Source: Acidobacteriota bacterium
GTDB taxonomy: Bacteria; Acidobacteriota; Terriglobia; Bryobacterales; Bryobacteraceae
Assembly (NCBI GenBank): GCA_016870915.1
Contig: VFZY01000028.1
Span: 1-42,924 of the forward strand
Length of the DNA: 42,924 nt
Direction: 5' to 3'
Within the stretch, counting starts at the first letter, position 1. Each line of letters opens with the position of its first letter. Made by a program: the position numbers and the translations under genes. The notes under the pieces were generated by a model. That model had not been told where the DNA came from. It ran no database searches and saw nothing but the letters and a program-made list of their open reading frames with translations. This document shows positions 16,668 to 26,411 of this stretch, one piece after another.

Positions 16668-16670
16668 AAT
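16642..16670 (+). promoter_or_regulatory. Divergent promoter for the plus-strand gene at 16680
   Basis: -35 TTGTCG (16642-16647), a 17-base spacer, then an extended -10 TG-T-CAAAAT (hexamer 16665-16670). Transcription would begin near 16677, 3 nt before the ATG. Its -35 and -10 overlap the -10 and -35 of the opposite promoter. Confidence 0.45.
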
Positions 16671-16679
16671 GGAATCCTG

Positions 16680-17429
16680 ATGCCCGACTTTGGTTACAAC
16701 TGGATCTGGACGCACGGCCACCTTGTGCCGGCGATTCTGTTTGCGGTGGTGGCACTGCTTGCCCTCCGCTTTCGATGGCCCCGCTGGATTCGGCTGGCGG
16801 CGATTCTGGGCGCAACCTGGGCGCTGTTCGCCTTCTGGATCGTGCAGGAAAAGCTTGGACTCAATCGCGCGATGCCCATGCCGCCGGTGCCGTTCATGGC
16901 CACGGGGGCGGGCAACGTCATCGATCTGGGTGCGGGCTCAGGCCGCACGGCGGCGATGGTGTTGCAGGCCAGGCCCGGCGCGCGGCTCACCGCGCTCGAC
17001 AAGTTCTCCGGGAGTTTCGGGATCGATGACAACACGCCGGAGCGCTTTCATCGCAACATGGCAGCCTTGGGTGTGGGCGGGCGAGCCCAGGCCCTCACTG
17101 CGGACATGACCTCGATTCCTCTACCCGATGGCTCGTTCGATGCCGCCGTGAGCGCTTACGCCATCGATCACCTGAATCGCGAGAATTTCACCAAGGCTAT
17201 TGCCGAGACACGGCGCGTCCTGCGGCCCGGGGGTGAATTCCTGTTCTTCACCATCAACCGCGACTCCTGGCTGCGGTTCAGCTATCCGTTCCTGCACGGC
17301 CACGGCTACTATGGCCGGGAGTCGCTCCAGGAGTACTGGAAATCGCGCATTCGAGAGGGCGGTTTTGAGATCGCCGCGGAAGGCGTGCAGCCGGGTAGCT
17401 ACTATATCCTGGCCCGCAAAGCCAGCTGA
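16680..17429 (+). CDS. Membrane-anchored class I SAM-dependent methyltransferase
   Basis: A 249-aa protein. Two transmembrane helices (about residues 14-31 and 36-55) precede a Rossmann methyltransferase domain with SAM motif I VIDLGAGSGRTAAM. It continues with LTALDKFSG, a TADMTSIPLPDGSFDAAVS motif and RRVLRPGGEFLFF. The domain looks like ubiquinone/menaquinone-type and small-molecule methyltransferases, and the anchor would place it at the inner face of the membrane. ATG 16680 has no Shine-Dalgarno sequence and the promoter sits immediately upstream, suggesting a leaderless mRNA. The sialidase-like gene follows 12 bases after the stop. Methyl acceptor unknown. Confidence 0.85.
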   Translation: MPDFGYNWIWTHGHLVPAILFAVVALLALRFRWPRWIRLAAILGATWALFAFWIVQEKLGLNRAMPMPPVPFMATGAGNVIDLGAGSGRTAAMVLQARPGARLTALDKFSGSFGIDDNTPERFHRNMAALGVGGRAQALTADMTSIPLPDGSFDAAVSAYAIDHLNRENFTKAIAETRRVLRPGGEFLFFTINRDSWLRFSYPFLHGHGYYGRESLQEYWKSRIREGGFEIAAEGVQPGSYYILARKAS

Positions 17430-17441
17430 AAGGTGCATAGC

Positions 17442-18536
17442 ATGCGAATCGTATCCACCGGAATCCTGGCGCGGGGTGAGGCCCGCACCGCAAGGGCTGC
17501 TGCAACGTTTCCCAGCATCACCGTGCTGCCGGATGGGGAAATTCTGGCGGTCTACCGGATTGGTCCATCGAAGGAATCGGAGGGAGCGCGTGTCGAGATC
17601 CGCCGGTCGCTGGACGGCAACGCGTGGGGCGAACCTGAGGCCCCCTTCGCGGATACCTTCGGCGGTGTTCGCGGCTCACACCAGGTGATCTATCTCACCG
17701 CCTTGGGCGGCCGGCGGGTGCTGGCCTGCGCGTGCTGGGTGGATCGCGAAGCGTTTCCCGGCAAGCCGCTGTTCAACCCGGAGACCGAAGGCTGCCTGCC
17801 GATGCACATTCTGGTGGCGGATTCGGCCGACGGCGCCCGCACCTTCTCCCCGTGGCGGCGCGTTGCCTTGCCGGACGATGTCGGGCCGGCCAGCCTCACC
17901 AATCCCGTGCTGCGCCTGGCCGATGGACGCCTTGCCATCAGCATTGAAACCAACAAGACCTATGAGGATCGCGGCCCGTGGCGGCAGCGGGTGGTCTACG
18001 TGTACTCCTCTGACGAGGGGCAGACGTGGTCTGAGCCGGTGACCACGTGCGAAGATCCGGCGGGCCGGATTTTCCATTGGGATCAGCGGGCGGCGGTCTG
18101 CAGCGGCCGGCTGGTGACGTTTTCCTGGACCTATGACAAGCCCGCGAACCGCTATCTGAACATCCGCCGCCACCTGGATGGCGTGCTGCACGATACGCTG
18201 CCGTTCGCCGATCAACCGGCCCATCCGGCGGTCCTCCGGGGCGGGGAACTGGTGCTTCCCTGGGTGGACCGCTATGGTACGCAGTCCATTCGCGCCCGCC
18301 ATGCCGCCGCCGCGGACGCTCCTTTCCCGCAGGATCGCGAGTTGGTGATTTACAGTCACGATCAGGCGGCCGCATCCACGGGCGGTACGGCCGAAATGCT
18401 TGAGGACATGGGACGCTGGAGCTTCGGCCTTCCCTATGCCGGGACATTGCCTTCCGGTGATGTCATGATCGTGTATTACGCGGGTACGCCGGCTGCACTG
18501 GACATCCGCTACGCGATCCTGCAGGTCAACCCTTGA
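17442..18536 (+). CDS. Sialidase/neuraminidase-like BNR-repeat protein
   Basis: A 364-aa six-bladed beta-propeller of the sialidase superfamily. Asp-box/BNR-like motifs include SLDGNAWGEP, ADGARTFSPW and SSDEGQTWSEP, and the RHLDGVL blade is consistent. No signal peptide is visible, so it may be cytoplasmic and act on imported oligosaccharides. The full Arg triad of true sialidases cannot be confirmed by eye, and many relatives are non-sialidase glycoside hydrolases or lyases. ATG 17442 is supported by AAAGG at 17429-17433. It follows the methyltransferase gene by 12 bases. Confidence 0.8.
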   Translation: MRIVSTGILARGEARTARAAATFPSITVLPDGEILAVYRIGPSKESEGARVEIRRSLDGNAWGEPEAPFADTFGGVRGSHQVIYLTALGGRRVLACACWVDREAFPGKPLFNPETEGCLPMHILVADSADGARTFSPWRRVALPDDVGPASLTNPVLRLADGRLAISIETNKTYEDRGPWRQRVVYVYSSDEGQTWSEPVTTCEDPAGRIFHWDQRAAVCSGRLVTFSWTYDKPANRYLNIRRHLDGVLHDTLPFADQPAHPAVLRGGELVLPWVDRYGTQSIRARHAAAADAPFPQDRELVIYSHDQAAASTGGTAEMLEDMGRWSFGLPYAGTLPSGDVMIVYYAGTPAALDIRYAILQVNP

Positions 18537-18543
18537 GGTTGGC

Positions 18544-18563
18544 TATCCTAAAATGACAAGGAG
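18544..18563 (+). promoter_or_regulatory. -10-like TATCCT and Shine-Dalgarno AAGGAG for the oxidoreductase operon
   Basis: TATCCT at 18544-18549 is followed by AAGGAG at 18558-18563, 7 bases before ATG 18571. An in-frame ATG at 18553 would lie at or before the predicted transcription start, so 18571 is preferred. No -35 is visible. Confidence 0.45.
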
Positions 18564-18570
18564 GCTTCGC

Positions 18571-19734
18571 ATGCAGCAGGATCGCCGCCATTTTCTGAGC
18601 GCCGCCGCACTGGCCGCCGCACCCATGATCATGCCCGCCGGCGCGCGCGGAGCCAATGACCGCATGGCCTACGGCGTCATCGCCACCGGAGGCCGTGGCC
18701 GCTACGTGAGCCGTGTCTTCCAGAAGCTGGGCAATGAGTGCGTGGCGCTGTGCGACGTCTATGAGCCGAATCTGGAAGCCGCCCGGAAGGACGCGCCTCA
18801 GGCCCGGACGTTTGGCGATTACCACGAGCTGCTGGCGGACAAGTCCATCGACGCCGTGGTGCTGGCGGGTCCCGATCACCATCACTGCCCGATGCTCATG
18901 GCGGCCGTCGAGGCCGGTAAGGACGTCTACGCCGAAAAGCCCCTTTCGAAGACTCTGGAAGAGAGCCAGCGGATGATTCAGGCCGTGCGCAAATCGGGCC
19001 GCGTGGTGCAGGTGGGCATGCAGCGCCGCAGCGCGCCTGCCATCATGAAGGCGAAACAACTGGTGGACGATGGAATCCTGGGCAGGATCACGCTGGTGAA
19101 GCCGATGTGGCACTGGAACATCGCCAAGCCGCTGGATAACTCACCGCTTCCCGGCAAACTCGATTGGGGGCGGTTCCTGGGTTCGGCGCCCAAGCGCGAT
19201 CTGGAACCGATGCGCTTCCGCTATTGGCGCTATTTCCGGGACTATGCCGGCGGCAACATGACCGATCAGGGTACGCACCTGATGGATGTGGTGCAGTGGT
19301 TCACCAGGTCCGGCCCGCCGAAAAGCGCCCTTGGGCAAGGCTACGTGGCGAATATGCGCGGCGCCGAGCATCCCGACGTGTTCACGGCGATCTTTGACAT
19401 GGGCGAGTTTCAGACGGTCTGGACACTCGACTACTGCAACTCCTTCCAAAACGGCTGGTCCATCACCTTCCACGGCGACAAAGCCACGATGGTGCTGGAT
19501 GATGCCGGCTATCGCGTTTACGCCGAGCCGTGGCGCAAAGCAAACGCGCCCATCCATGAGGAGAACGCCCCGGTGCCGGTGGAAGCGCATGTTCAGAATT
19601 TCATGGACTGCGTGCGCTCGCGCAAGGACCCGAACTGCACTGTCGAGATCGCCGCGCAGGCCGTGGCCGGTCCTCATCTGGCCAATCTCGCCATGACGAA
19701 AGGGAAGTTGATCCGTGCCGCGAACCCCTCTTAG
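18571..19734 (+). CDS. Tat-exported Gfo/Idh/MocA family oxidoreductase
   Basis: A 387-aa oxidoreductase with a twin-arginine signal (DRRHFLSAAALAAAP, ending near ARGAND). The nucleotide loop is IATGGRGRY, near residues 37-45. The family signature EKPLSKT and the dehydrogenase C-terminal domain (TDQGTHLMDVVQWF) follow. Exported Gfo/Idh/MocA proteins use a cofactor bound before Tat export and are abundant in Planctomycetes, Verrucomicrobia and Acidobacteria; substrates are sugars or sugar derivatives. It heads a four-gene operon and overlaps the DUF1549 gene by 20 bases. Unlike the cytoplasmic paralogue at 5201, it would act outside the inner membrane. Confidence 0.92.
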   Translation: MQQDRRHFLSAAALAAAPMIMPAGARGANDRMAYGVIATGGRGRYVSRVFQKLGNECVALCDVYEPNLEAARKDAPQARTFGDYHELLADKSIDAVVLAGPDHHHCPMLMAAVEAGKDVYAEKPLSKTLEESQRMIQAVRKSGRVVQVGMQRRSAPAIMKAKQLVDDGILGRITLVKPMWHWNIAKPLDNSPLPGKLDWGRFLGSAPKRDLEPMRFRYWRYFRDYAGGNMTDQGTHLMDVVQWFTRSGPPKSALGQGYVANMRGAEHPDVFTAIFDMGEFQTVWTLDYCNSFQNGWSITFHGDKATMVLDDAGYRVYAEPWRKANAPIHEENAPVPVEAHVQNFMDCVRSRKDPNCTVEIAAQAVAGPHLANLAMTKGKLIRAANPS

Positions 19735-21916
19735 GACGGCGCTTAGGACCTCCCTGGCGGCAATCCCTCTTCTTGGCGCCGCCGTGGTCTATTCCGCCGA
19801 ATACGCCGCGCCAAGCGAGAAGGAAGTGGCTCTCATCAACTCACGCCGCAACTGGTGGAGCTTCCAGAAGCCGCGCCGCGCGGAGCCGCCGGCCTCAACG
19901 TCGAACTGGGTGAAGACCCCGATCGACGCTTTTCTCCTCGACGCGATGAAGAAGAAGGGGCTCGCCCCCAATCCCCGGGCGTCGCGTGAGACGCTGATCC
20001 GGCGGGTGACGCTCGATTTGACCGGGCTGCCGCCGTCTCCGGGCGAAGTGGACCTGTTCCTCGCCGACACCGCGCCGGACGCCTACGAGAAGCTGGTTGA
20101 CCGGTTGATGAAGTCCTCGCACTATGGCGAGCGCTGGGGACAGCGGTGGCTCGATGTGGTGCGGTACGCGGACACAAACGGCTTCGAGTTGGACAGCGAG
20201 CGGGAACATGCCTGGCGTTATCGCGACTACGTGGTGCGCGCCTTCAACGAAGGCAAGCCGTTTGACCGCTTCATCCGCGAGCAGATCGCGGGCGACGAGA
20301 TCTGGCCGGGCAACGCCGAGGCGCTGATCGCCACCGGATTCCATCGGGCCGGGCCCCGCCATATCGTGGGCGGCAACCAGGATGACGAAATGAACCGGCA
20401 GGAGGTGCTCACCGACATGACCACTTCCATCGGCTCCGTGTTCCTGGGTCTCACCATGCACTGCGCACGGTGTCACAACCATAAGTTTGACCCGATTCTC
20501 CAATCGGACTACTACCGGTTGCAGGCCATCCTGGCGGCCACCGAGGAGAAGGAGATCCCTCTCGCGTCCGCGGAGGAAAAGGCCCGGTATGAGGCGGCGA
20601 AGAAGGCGCATGAGGCCCGCAACGCCGCTCTGAAAAAGCAGGTCACCGAACTTGAAAAGCCGTACCGGGACCGTCTGACGGCGGAACGCCGGAAGACCGT
20701 GGACCCCAAGCTGCTGGCCCTGCTCGACATTCCGGAAAAGGACCGCACGCCGGAACAGAAGCGTCTGGCCAAGGAAGCCAAGGATCAGATTACCCCCGCC
20801 TGGGATGAGGTTGTCGAGGCGATGGACACGGAGCCGCGCCGCCGGCGCAACGTGCTGCGCGCTCAGATGCATGCCTACGATCTGAACAAGCCGGAGGAGC
20901 CCGCCGCCGCCTTTGCCGTGGTGAATCTCGACAAGGCGCCGCCCACACACATCCTCAAGGTGGGCGACCACAAGATGAAGCTGGGCGAAGTGGGACCCGG
21001 ACTCCCCCTGGTTCTCACCGCGCCCGGCCAGCAGGTGTCTGAAGGCCCCGCGGGCCGGCGCACCGCGCTCGCCAACTGGCTGGCGTCGGCGGAGCATCCC
21101 CTGGTGGCTCGCGTGATGGTGAACCGCATCTGGCAGTTCCGCATGGGAACGGGTCTTGTGACCACGGCCAACGATTTCGGGGCCCTGGGGCAGCGCCCCA
21201 CCAATCCGGCGCTGCTCGATTGGCTGGCCACGGAGTTCGTAGCCGGCGGGTGGAGCGTCCGCGCGCTCGACCGCATGATCCTGCTTTCGAACGCCTATCA
21301 GCAATCCACCGAAAGCCGCCCGGCGCAGGCCAAACTCGACCCCGAAAACAAATTCTACTGGCGGATGAACAAGCGGCGCCTGGAAGGCGAGGCGATCCGC
21401 GACGGCATTCTCGCCGTCACGGGCAAGCTCAATCAGGCGATGGGCGGGCGCCCCGTCAAGGCGCCCCTTGAACAGGAGGTCTACGAACTGATCTTCACGG
21501 AGCACGACGCTGACAACCTCTGGCCCGTCGACCCGGATGAGCGCACCTACAATCGCCGCAGCCTCTACCTTCTGAACAAGCGGACCGTGCGCATGCCGTT
21601 TCTGGCCAACTTTGACCAGCCCGATACCATGTCATCCTGTCCGGTGCGGTCCGTCAGCACGCACGCTCTTCAGGCCCTCTCCCTGATGAACAGCGAGTTT
21701 GCCAATGAGCAGGCGCAGGCGTTCGCCGCCCGTCTGCGGCGCGAATGCGGCAACGATCCCGGCTGCCACCTGCGCCGTGCCTACAAACTGGCGCTCGGCC
21801 GGCCGCCGCGCCCGGCGGAGACGGCGATGGCCCGCGGTTTCCACGCCAGGGGCGGACATCTTGAAGATTTCTGCCTCGCCCTGATCAACCGCAACGAGTT
21901 TGTCTATGTCCCATAG
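19715..21916 (+). CDS. DUF1549/DUF1553 (PSCyt2/PSD1-type) secreted protein
   Basis: A 733-aa exported protein. A signal-like N-terminus (about 1-29) precedes DUF1549 (about 65-270), which starts with [11 protein letters not shown] and [17 protein letters not shown] c-type heme-like motif CARCH lies at 250-254 ([13 protein letters not shown]). A charged, probably coiled segment spans about 285-375. DUF1553 follows (about 445-700) with [19 protein letters not shown] and [14 protein letters not shown]. The N-terminal cytochrome domain found in many relatives is missing. The families have no established function but are nearly always paired with DUF1501, as here. GTG 19715 overlaps the previous gene by 20 bases, with AAAGGGAAG upstream. 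Confidence 0.9.
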   Translation: MPRTPLRTALRTSLAAIPLLGAAVVYSAEYAAPSEKEVALINSRRNWWSFQKPRRAEPPASTSNWVKTPIDAFLLDAMKKKGLAPNPRASRETLIRRVTLDLTGLPPSPGEVDLFLADTAPDAYEKLVDRLMKSSHYGERWGQRWLDVVRYADTNGFELDSEREHAWRYRDYVVRAFNEGKPFDRFIREQIAGDEIWPGNAEALIATGFHRAGPRHIVGGNQDDEMNRQEVLTDMTTSIGSVFLGLTMHCARCHNHKFDPILQSDYYRLQAILAATEEKEIPLASAEEKARYEAAKKAHEARNAALKKQVTELEKPYRDRLTAERRKTVDPKLLALLDIPEKDRTPEQKRLAKEAKDQITPAWDEVVEAMDTEPRRRRNVLRAQMHAYDLNKPEEPAAAFAVVNLDKAPPTHILKVGDHKMKLGEVGPGLPLVLTAPGQQVSEGPAGRRTALANWLASAEHPLVARVMVNRIWQFRMGTGLVTTANDFGALGQRPTNPALLDWLATEFVAGGWSVRALDRMILLSNAYQQSTESRPAQAKLDPENKFYWRMNKRRLEGEAIRDGILAVTGKLNQAMGGRPVKAPLEQEVYELIFTEHDADNLWPVDPDERTYNRRSLYLLNKRTVRMPFLANFDQPDTMSSCPVRSVSTHALQALSLMNSEFANEQAQAFAARLRRECGNDPGCHLRRAYKLALGRPPRPAETAMARGFHARGGHLEDFCLALINRNEFVYVP

Positions 21917-23348
21917 CGTTTCGCCCTCCAGCCCCCACATTCCGCCTGCCTTGTCCAGGCGCGGCGTACTGCGCGGAGCCGCGCATGGCTTTGGCGCCAT
22001 GGCGCTTGAATGGATGCTGGCCCGCGACGGCTACGGGAAGCCGCGCGTGAATCCACTGGCGGCCAGAAAGCCTCATTTCGACACCAAAGCAAAGCACATC
22101 ATCTTTCTGTTCATGGTGGGCGCACCCAGCCAGATGGATACGTTCGATCCGAAGCCGGCCTTGAAGAAGTTCGAAGGCCAGCGCCTGCCGGAGAGCCTGG
22201 GCATGGTGAAGAGCCAGTTCACCGACGGCACCACGCCGATTCTCAGCTCACCGTGGAGCTTCAAGAAGTACGGCCAGTGCGGCGCCGACGTTTCCGAACT
22301 CTTTCCGAACGTGGCTCGCCACGTGGACGACATCTGCTTCGTCCGGTCCTTCTTCACCGAAAGCGTTGTGCACGCCCCGGCCATGTATCAGGTGCACACC
22401 GGGCGCATTCTGATGGGCTGGCCAAGCATGGGTTCCTGGGTCACCTACGGCCTGGGCTCGGATACGGACAACCTGCCCGCCTATGTGGTGATGCCGCAAC
22501 CGGAGGGCACTCCGGAAGGCGGCACTCCGTGCTGGGGCTCGGCCTTTCTGCCGGCCGTCTACCAGGGAACGCTGCTGCGCAGCGGCGCGGCGCCCATTCT
22601 GCACCTCAAGCCGCCCCCGGGCATGACCTCATCCCGCCAACGCGCCACCCTGGACCTGCTGCAGAAGATGAATGACATGGACACCGGAGAAGAGGATTCC
22701 GAGATGGCTGCCCGCGTGGCCAGCTATGAACTCGCCTTCCGCATGCAGAGCCATGCGCCCGATGCGGTGGATATCTCGAAAGAGAGTGAGGCCACGCGGC
22801 GGCTCTATGGGCTCGACCGGCCCCATACCTCCGAATTCGGCACACGCCTGCTTCTGGCCCGGCGGATGGTGGAGCGCGGCGTGCGTTTCGTACAGATCTA
22901 CTCCGGCGGCGGCCCCGTCAGCATTCAGTGGGACGCGCACAAGGATCTGAAGTCCAATCATGAAAAAATGTGCGGCATGACGGACCTTCCCATCGCCGGC
23001 CTCATTGAGGATCTCAAACAGCGCGGCCTGCTCGATTCCACACTCATCGTCTGGGGCAGTGAGTTCGGCCGTCTGCCCAATTCGCAAAGCGGCAACGGAC
23101 GCGATCACAATCCGCACGGCTTCACCATGTGGTTTGCCGGCGGAGGGGTGAAGGGCGGCCAGACCATCGGCGCCACCGACGACTTCGGCTTGTTCACCAC
23201 AGGCGACCGCTACCATATGCGCGATTTCCATGCCACTATTCTCCACGCCATGGGACTGGATCAACACAAGCTCTGGTACCTGCACAACGGCCGCCATGAG
23301 AAGCTCACCGACTTCGGCGGCAGCGTGATCAGGAAGGTCTTCGCATGA
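21906..23348 (+). CDS. DUF1501 protein with Tat signal
   Basis: A 480-aa protein of the DUF1501 family, which has an alkaline-phosphatase/sulfatase-like fold. The Tat motif [14 protein letters not shown] is at residues 17-30. Family blocks include [69 protein letters not shown] and [12 protein letters not shown]. The Asp/His residues could bind metal. The function is not established; it is usually linked to DUF1549/DUF1553 partners, as here. It overlaps the previous gene by 11 bases and the TenA gene by four (ATGA). Confidence 0.93.
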   Translation: MSHSVSPSSPHIPPALSRRGVLRGAAHGFGAMALEWMLARDGYGKPRVNPLAARKPHFDTKAKHIIFLFMVGAPSQMDTFDPKPALKKFEGQRLPESLGMVKSQFTDGTTPILSSPWSFKKYGQCGADVSELFPNVARHVDDICFVRSFFTESVVHAPAMYQVHTGRILMGWPSMGSWVTYGLGSDTDNLPAYVVMPQPEGTPEGGTPCWGSAFLPAVYQGTLLRSGAAPILHLKPPPGMTSSRQRATLDLLQKMNDMDTGEEDSEMAARVASYELAFRMQSHAPDAVDISKESEATRRLYGLDRPHTSEFGTRLLLARRMVERGVRFVQIYSGGGPVSIQWDAHKDLKSNHEKMCGMTDLPIAGLIEDLKQRGLLDSTLIVWGSEFGRLPNSQSGNGRDHNPHGFTMWFAGGGVKGGQTIGATDDFGLFTTGDRYHMRDFHATILHAMGLDQHKLWYLHNGRHEKLTDFGGSVIRKVFA

Positions 23349-24049
23349 TCGCCCGCCGCGCCCTGCTGGCGGCGCCGGTCCTGGGGCTCCGGGCCGCTGC
23401 GCCGCCGTTCAGCGCCAGTCTGTGGCGGTCCATCGAGCCGCTCTACGCGGCAATCCTCCGCCACCCCTTTCTTACCGGACTCACCGATGGCTCTCTGCCG
23501 GCGGCCAGGTTCCAGTTCTACATGCTGCAGGATGCCCTCTATCTGGGCGCCTACAGCAAGGCTCTCGCCGTGCTGGCGTCCAAGGCGCCGCGCGAGGAGT
23601 GGGCCATGTTCTTCACCAACAGTTCCTTGAACTGCCTGAACACAGAGAAGAAGCTGCACGAGACGTACTTCCAGCCGGAGCACTTGGCCAAGGCGGAAAT
23701 GGCGCCCGTGAATGCCGCCTACACCAACCACCTGCTGGCCAGCGTCTACCAACACCCGTTCGCCGAAGGCGTGGCCGCCGTTCTGCCCTGCTACTGGATC
23801 TATTGGGAAGTAGGCCGCGAATTGAAGAAGAGCGGATCGAAAAGCCCGGCCTATCAACGCTGGATCGATCAGTACTCAAGCGACGGCTACCGCGATACCG
23901 TCAAGCGCGCCGTGGCGATCATGGATGACGCGGCCGCCGACACCGGAGATAGCGCCCGCGCCCGCTGCCTGAAACTGTTCGAGCGCTCGTCGCGCTACGA
24001 GTATCAGTTCTGGGACATGGCCTGGCGCCAGGAACGCTGGCTGCCGTAA
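23345..24049 (+). CDS. TenA/thiaminase II family protein with an export signal
   Basis: A 234-aa haem-oxygenase-fold protein. The N-terminus [20 protein letters not shown] reads as a Tat- or Sec-type signal, which is unusual because classical TenA is cytoplasmic. The TenA core spans about 25-232. Residues matching the thiaminase site are present: Asp63 and Tyr66 ([13 protein letters not shown]), Cys149 and Tyr153 ([11 protein letters not shown]) and Glu219 ([11 protein letters not shown]). This is a Cys-type TenA that would be expected to hydrolyse aminopyrimidines or thiamine. AGGAAGG at 23331-23337 supports ATG 23345, which overlaps the DUF1501 stop. It is the last gene of the operon. Other haem-oxygenase-like activities are possible. 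Confidence 0.85.
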   Translation: MIARRALLAAPVLGLRAAAPPFSASLWRSIEPLYAAILRHPFLTGLTDGSLPAARFQFYMLQDALYLGAYSKALAVLASKAPREEWAMFFTNSSLNCLNTEKKLHETYFQPEHLAKAEMAPVNAAYTNHLLASVYQHPFAEGVAAVLPCYWIYWEVGRELKKSGSKSPAYQRWIDQYSSDGYRDTVKRAVAIMDDAAADTGDSARARCLKLFERSSRYEYQFWDMAWRQERWLP

Positions 24050-24066
24050 CCTCACGCGCCGGTTCT

Positions 24067-24942
24067 TCACTCGCCGGACATTTTCAGCGCACGCTCTTGC
24101 CCTAACCCGTTTCGATCCGCGGCAGCATTGAACTCGCACCCGAAAATGGCAACCAGCGCCAGCACATACATCCACACAATCAGCGCGATCACCGCGCCAA
24201 TGGACCCGTACAGAACGTTGTAGTTGGCGATCGTCTTGACGTACCACCCGAACAGCGCCGTCGTCGCCAGCCATCCCGACGTCGCCAGCCATGCCCCCGG
24301 CCACAGCTTGCGGCCGGTCCCCGCATCCGGGCCCCACTTGTACAACAGCCACATCAACCAGGCCACGGTGGCAAAGGAGATGGCGTACGTCGATACCCGC
24401 CACACCCACATCACGGCCCCCTGCAGCGCCGCACCACCCTCAATCAGCCCCAACCATGCCATTGTGGCCGTTGCCATCCGCTCCGTGAATATGATCAGCG
24501 CCGAAGCAGCCACGGCGGGCAGCGCCGCCAGAAACACATAGCCGCCCGCCACCAGCCGCCGCCGCCAGAAACCGCGGCGGTTCGGCACTCCGTACGCAGC
24601 CTGAAAGCCATCCATCAGGGATAGCATCACGCCCGACGCCGCCCACACCGCCACCAGCACAGCCGTCACCAGCAGCGCCGCCGGACGCCGCCCGCGCACC
24701 GTCAGGCTGAACTCCACAAGCTCCTCGGTCCCCGGCGGCACCACTTCGAACAGGAATTGGGCAATCCGCTCAGACAACATTTCCGCGTTTGCCTGTGCCA
24801 GAATCGCGGCCAGGGCCGCCAACACCGGAAAAAACGAAAGCAGAGCCGAATAGGCCGCTCCCTTGGCGAAACCAATGGCCCCGTTGCGATAGCAGGCCTC
24901 CGCCGCCACGCGCACCAGGGACCCGAATCTGCGAGTTCTCAC
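24067..24942 (-). CDS. YihY/BrkB family membrane protein
   Basis: A 291-aa inner-membrane protein of the YihY/virulence factor BrkB family (formerly called ribonuclease BN). About six hydrophobic helices are visible, with the signature KGAAYSALLSFFPVLAAL in the first and LYGSIGAVIALIVWMYV near the C-terminus. Its function is unknown, and a flippase or transport role has been proposed for the family. GTG 24942 overlaps the glpD stop (GTGA), so it ends the long minus-strand operon. The convergent TenA gene stops 17 bases away, with no terminator seen. Confidence 0.88.
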   Translation of the reverse strand: MRTRRFGSLVRVAAEACYRNGAIGFAKGAAYSALLSFFPVLAALAAILAQANAEMLSERIAQFLFEVVPPGTEELVEFSLTVRGRRPAALLVTAVLVAVWAASGVMLSLMDGFQAAYGVPNRRGFWRRRLVAGGYVFLAALPAVAASALIIFTERMATATMAWLGLIEGGAALQGAVMWVWRVSTYAISFATVAWLMWLLYKWGPDAGTGRKLWPGAWLATSGWLATTALFGWYVKTIANYNVLYGSIGAVIALIVWMYVLALVAIFGCEFNAAADRNGLGQERALKMSGE

Positions 24943-26411
24943 ACTGCCTCCGGACGATCGATCATGCGCACCGTGCGAGCCACTTCCTCGCCCCGCCGCC
25001 GCTCATCCCAATCGAGCAGCCGCCCCATCCTTGCCGCCGGCGGTCCAAGCGACGCCTCATCCCACACCTGCTCATACCCCCGGTACGTCGACACGAACAA
25101 CGCGTCGGAAAGACGCACCGCCCGTTCATGCGCCACCGCGTGCTCCAGTTGCTCCATCAGATCGCCCTGCCCCGCCATCAGCGGCGAATGCACGCGCCCC
25201 TGTGGATACAGCGGCGCCGATGCCGTCGGGTGCATCCCCTGCAACCCGGGCGCCAGTTCGGCGCACACCATGTCCGCCGCCTCTTCGCTCATCGCACGGT
25301 ACGTCGTGTACTTCCCGCCCGATACGTGCAACACGCCATCGTCCGAGTTCCAGATCCGGTGCTCCCGGCTGGTGCTTGTGGGCGAATCCGCGTCGTCGCG
25401 CACCAGCGGACGCAGAGCACTGTAAGCCGCCACCGGCTGAACTCCGCTTGCCGCCGGATACAGCCGCCGCACGATTCCCAGCAGATACTCCGTCTCCGCC
25501 CGCGAGATTCGCACGTCGTCCGGCGACCCCTCATGATCCGCATCCGTCGTTCCCACCAGCGTGAACTGCCCCGCCGATCCCCAGGGAATGAGGAACACAA
25601 TTCGCCCGTCGTCATCAAAATACGCAATCGCCTTGCCGCTCTGGTTCACGCGGGGAATGATCAGGTGCGACCCCCGCACCAGCCGCAACTGCTCGCCATC
25701 GCCCCACACGTCGCCGGACCACGGTCCCGTCGTGTCCACCAGCTTCTGTGCCCGAACCGTGAAGACCGTTCCGCTCAAACGGTCGCGGCAATCCACCTGC
25801 CAGCCTTCCTTCACACGGTTGAAGCTCACCGCCTCCACGTAGTTTGCCGCGCACACGCCATTGGCCTCCGCCTCCAGCACGTTCTCCAGGCAGAACCGTG
25901 CCGCATGCACGCGGCAATCGTAGAAGATCGCGCCCGATACCAGGTCCTCCCGGTTGAGGCCCGGCTCAAGCAGCGCCACATCCTCCACGCTCACTTGCCG
26001 GTGCTTGCCGATGTTACGCTCGCCCGCCAGCATGTCGTAAAGCCAAAGTCCGGTGCCATAGAACACCCGCGAGAAGTGGCTGTACATCGGAATCAAGAGC
26101 GGCAGGGGCTTCACCAGATGCGGCGCGATCGCCAGCAGGATGGACCGCTCACGCAGCGCCTCATGCACCAGCCGGAATTCAAAATACTTCAGATACCGCA
26201 GTCCGCCGTGGATCAACTGCGAGTTGCGCCCGCTGGTCCCCGAAGCGAAATGGTTCTTTTCGATCAACGCCACGCGCAGCGGCTCACCCGCCGCCGTGGC
26301 TCGCAGGCTCAGATCCCGCGCGATCCCCGCGCCGTTGATCCCGCCGCCAACCAGCAGCACATCGAACGCTTCGTCCCTCAGCCGCGCAAGCGGCGCCTGC
26401 CGGTGAGGCAC
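24939..26411 (-). CDS. glpD: Aerobic-type glycerol-3-phosphate dehydrogenase
   Basis: A 490-aa FAD enzyme oxidising sn-glycerol-3-phosphate to DHAP and passing electrons to quinone at the inner membrane. The FAD-binding GGGINGAG is at residues 22-29. Family blocks include SGTSGRNSQLIHGGLRYLKYFEF, LVDTTGPWSGDVWG, FTLVGTTD and VSGGKYTTYRAMSEEAAD. GTG 26411 is chosen because GGAGGAA lies 9 bases upstream and the residues before it are not conserved. It overlaps the upstream gene by 34 bases. tpiA at 12232 handles the product DHAP but is in a different operon. Confidence 0.95.
   Translation of the reverse strand: MPHRQAPLARLRDEAFDVLLVGGGINGAGIARDLSLRATAAGEPLRVALIEKNHFASGTSGRNSQLIHGGLRYLKYFEFRLVHEALRERSILLAIAPHLVKPLPLLIPMYSHFSRVFYGTGLWLYDMLAGERNIGKHRQVSVEDVALLEPGLNREDLVSGAIFYDCRVHAARFCLENVLEAEANGVCAANYVEAVSFNRVKEGWQVDCRDRLSGTVFTVRAQKLVDTTGPWSGDVWGDGEQLRLVRGSHLIIPRVNQSGKAIAYFDDDGRIVFLIPWGSAGQFTLVGTTDADHEGSPDDVRISRAETEYLLGIVRRLYPAASGVQPVAAYSALRPLVRDDADSPTSTSREHRIWNSDDGVLHVSGGKYTTYRAMSEEAADMVCAELAPGLQGMHPTASAPLYPQGRVHSPLMAGQGDLMEQLEHAVAHERAVRLSDALFVSTYRGYEQVWDEASLGPPAARMGRLLDWDERRRGEEVARTVRMIDRPEAV

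Noticed and set aside
17442-18536. Calling the BNR protein a true sialidase (nanH)
   Set aside because: Asp-box motifs are shared by many propeller enzymes and the complete Arg triad could not be placed; no signal peptide.
20462-20476. CARCH motif as proof of a c-type cytochrome
   Set aside because: It lies in a conserved DUF1549 block rather than in a cytochrome c fold, so heme attachment is only possible, not shown.
19895-21505. Minus-strand open frame of 536 codons
   Set aside because: Lies antisense inside the DUF1549/DUF1553 gene. No recognisable domain.
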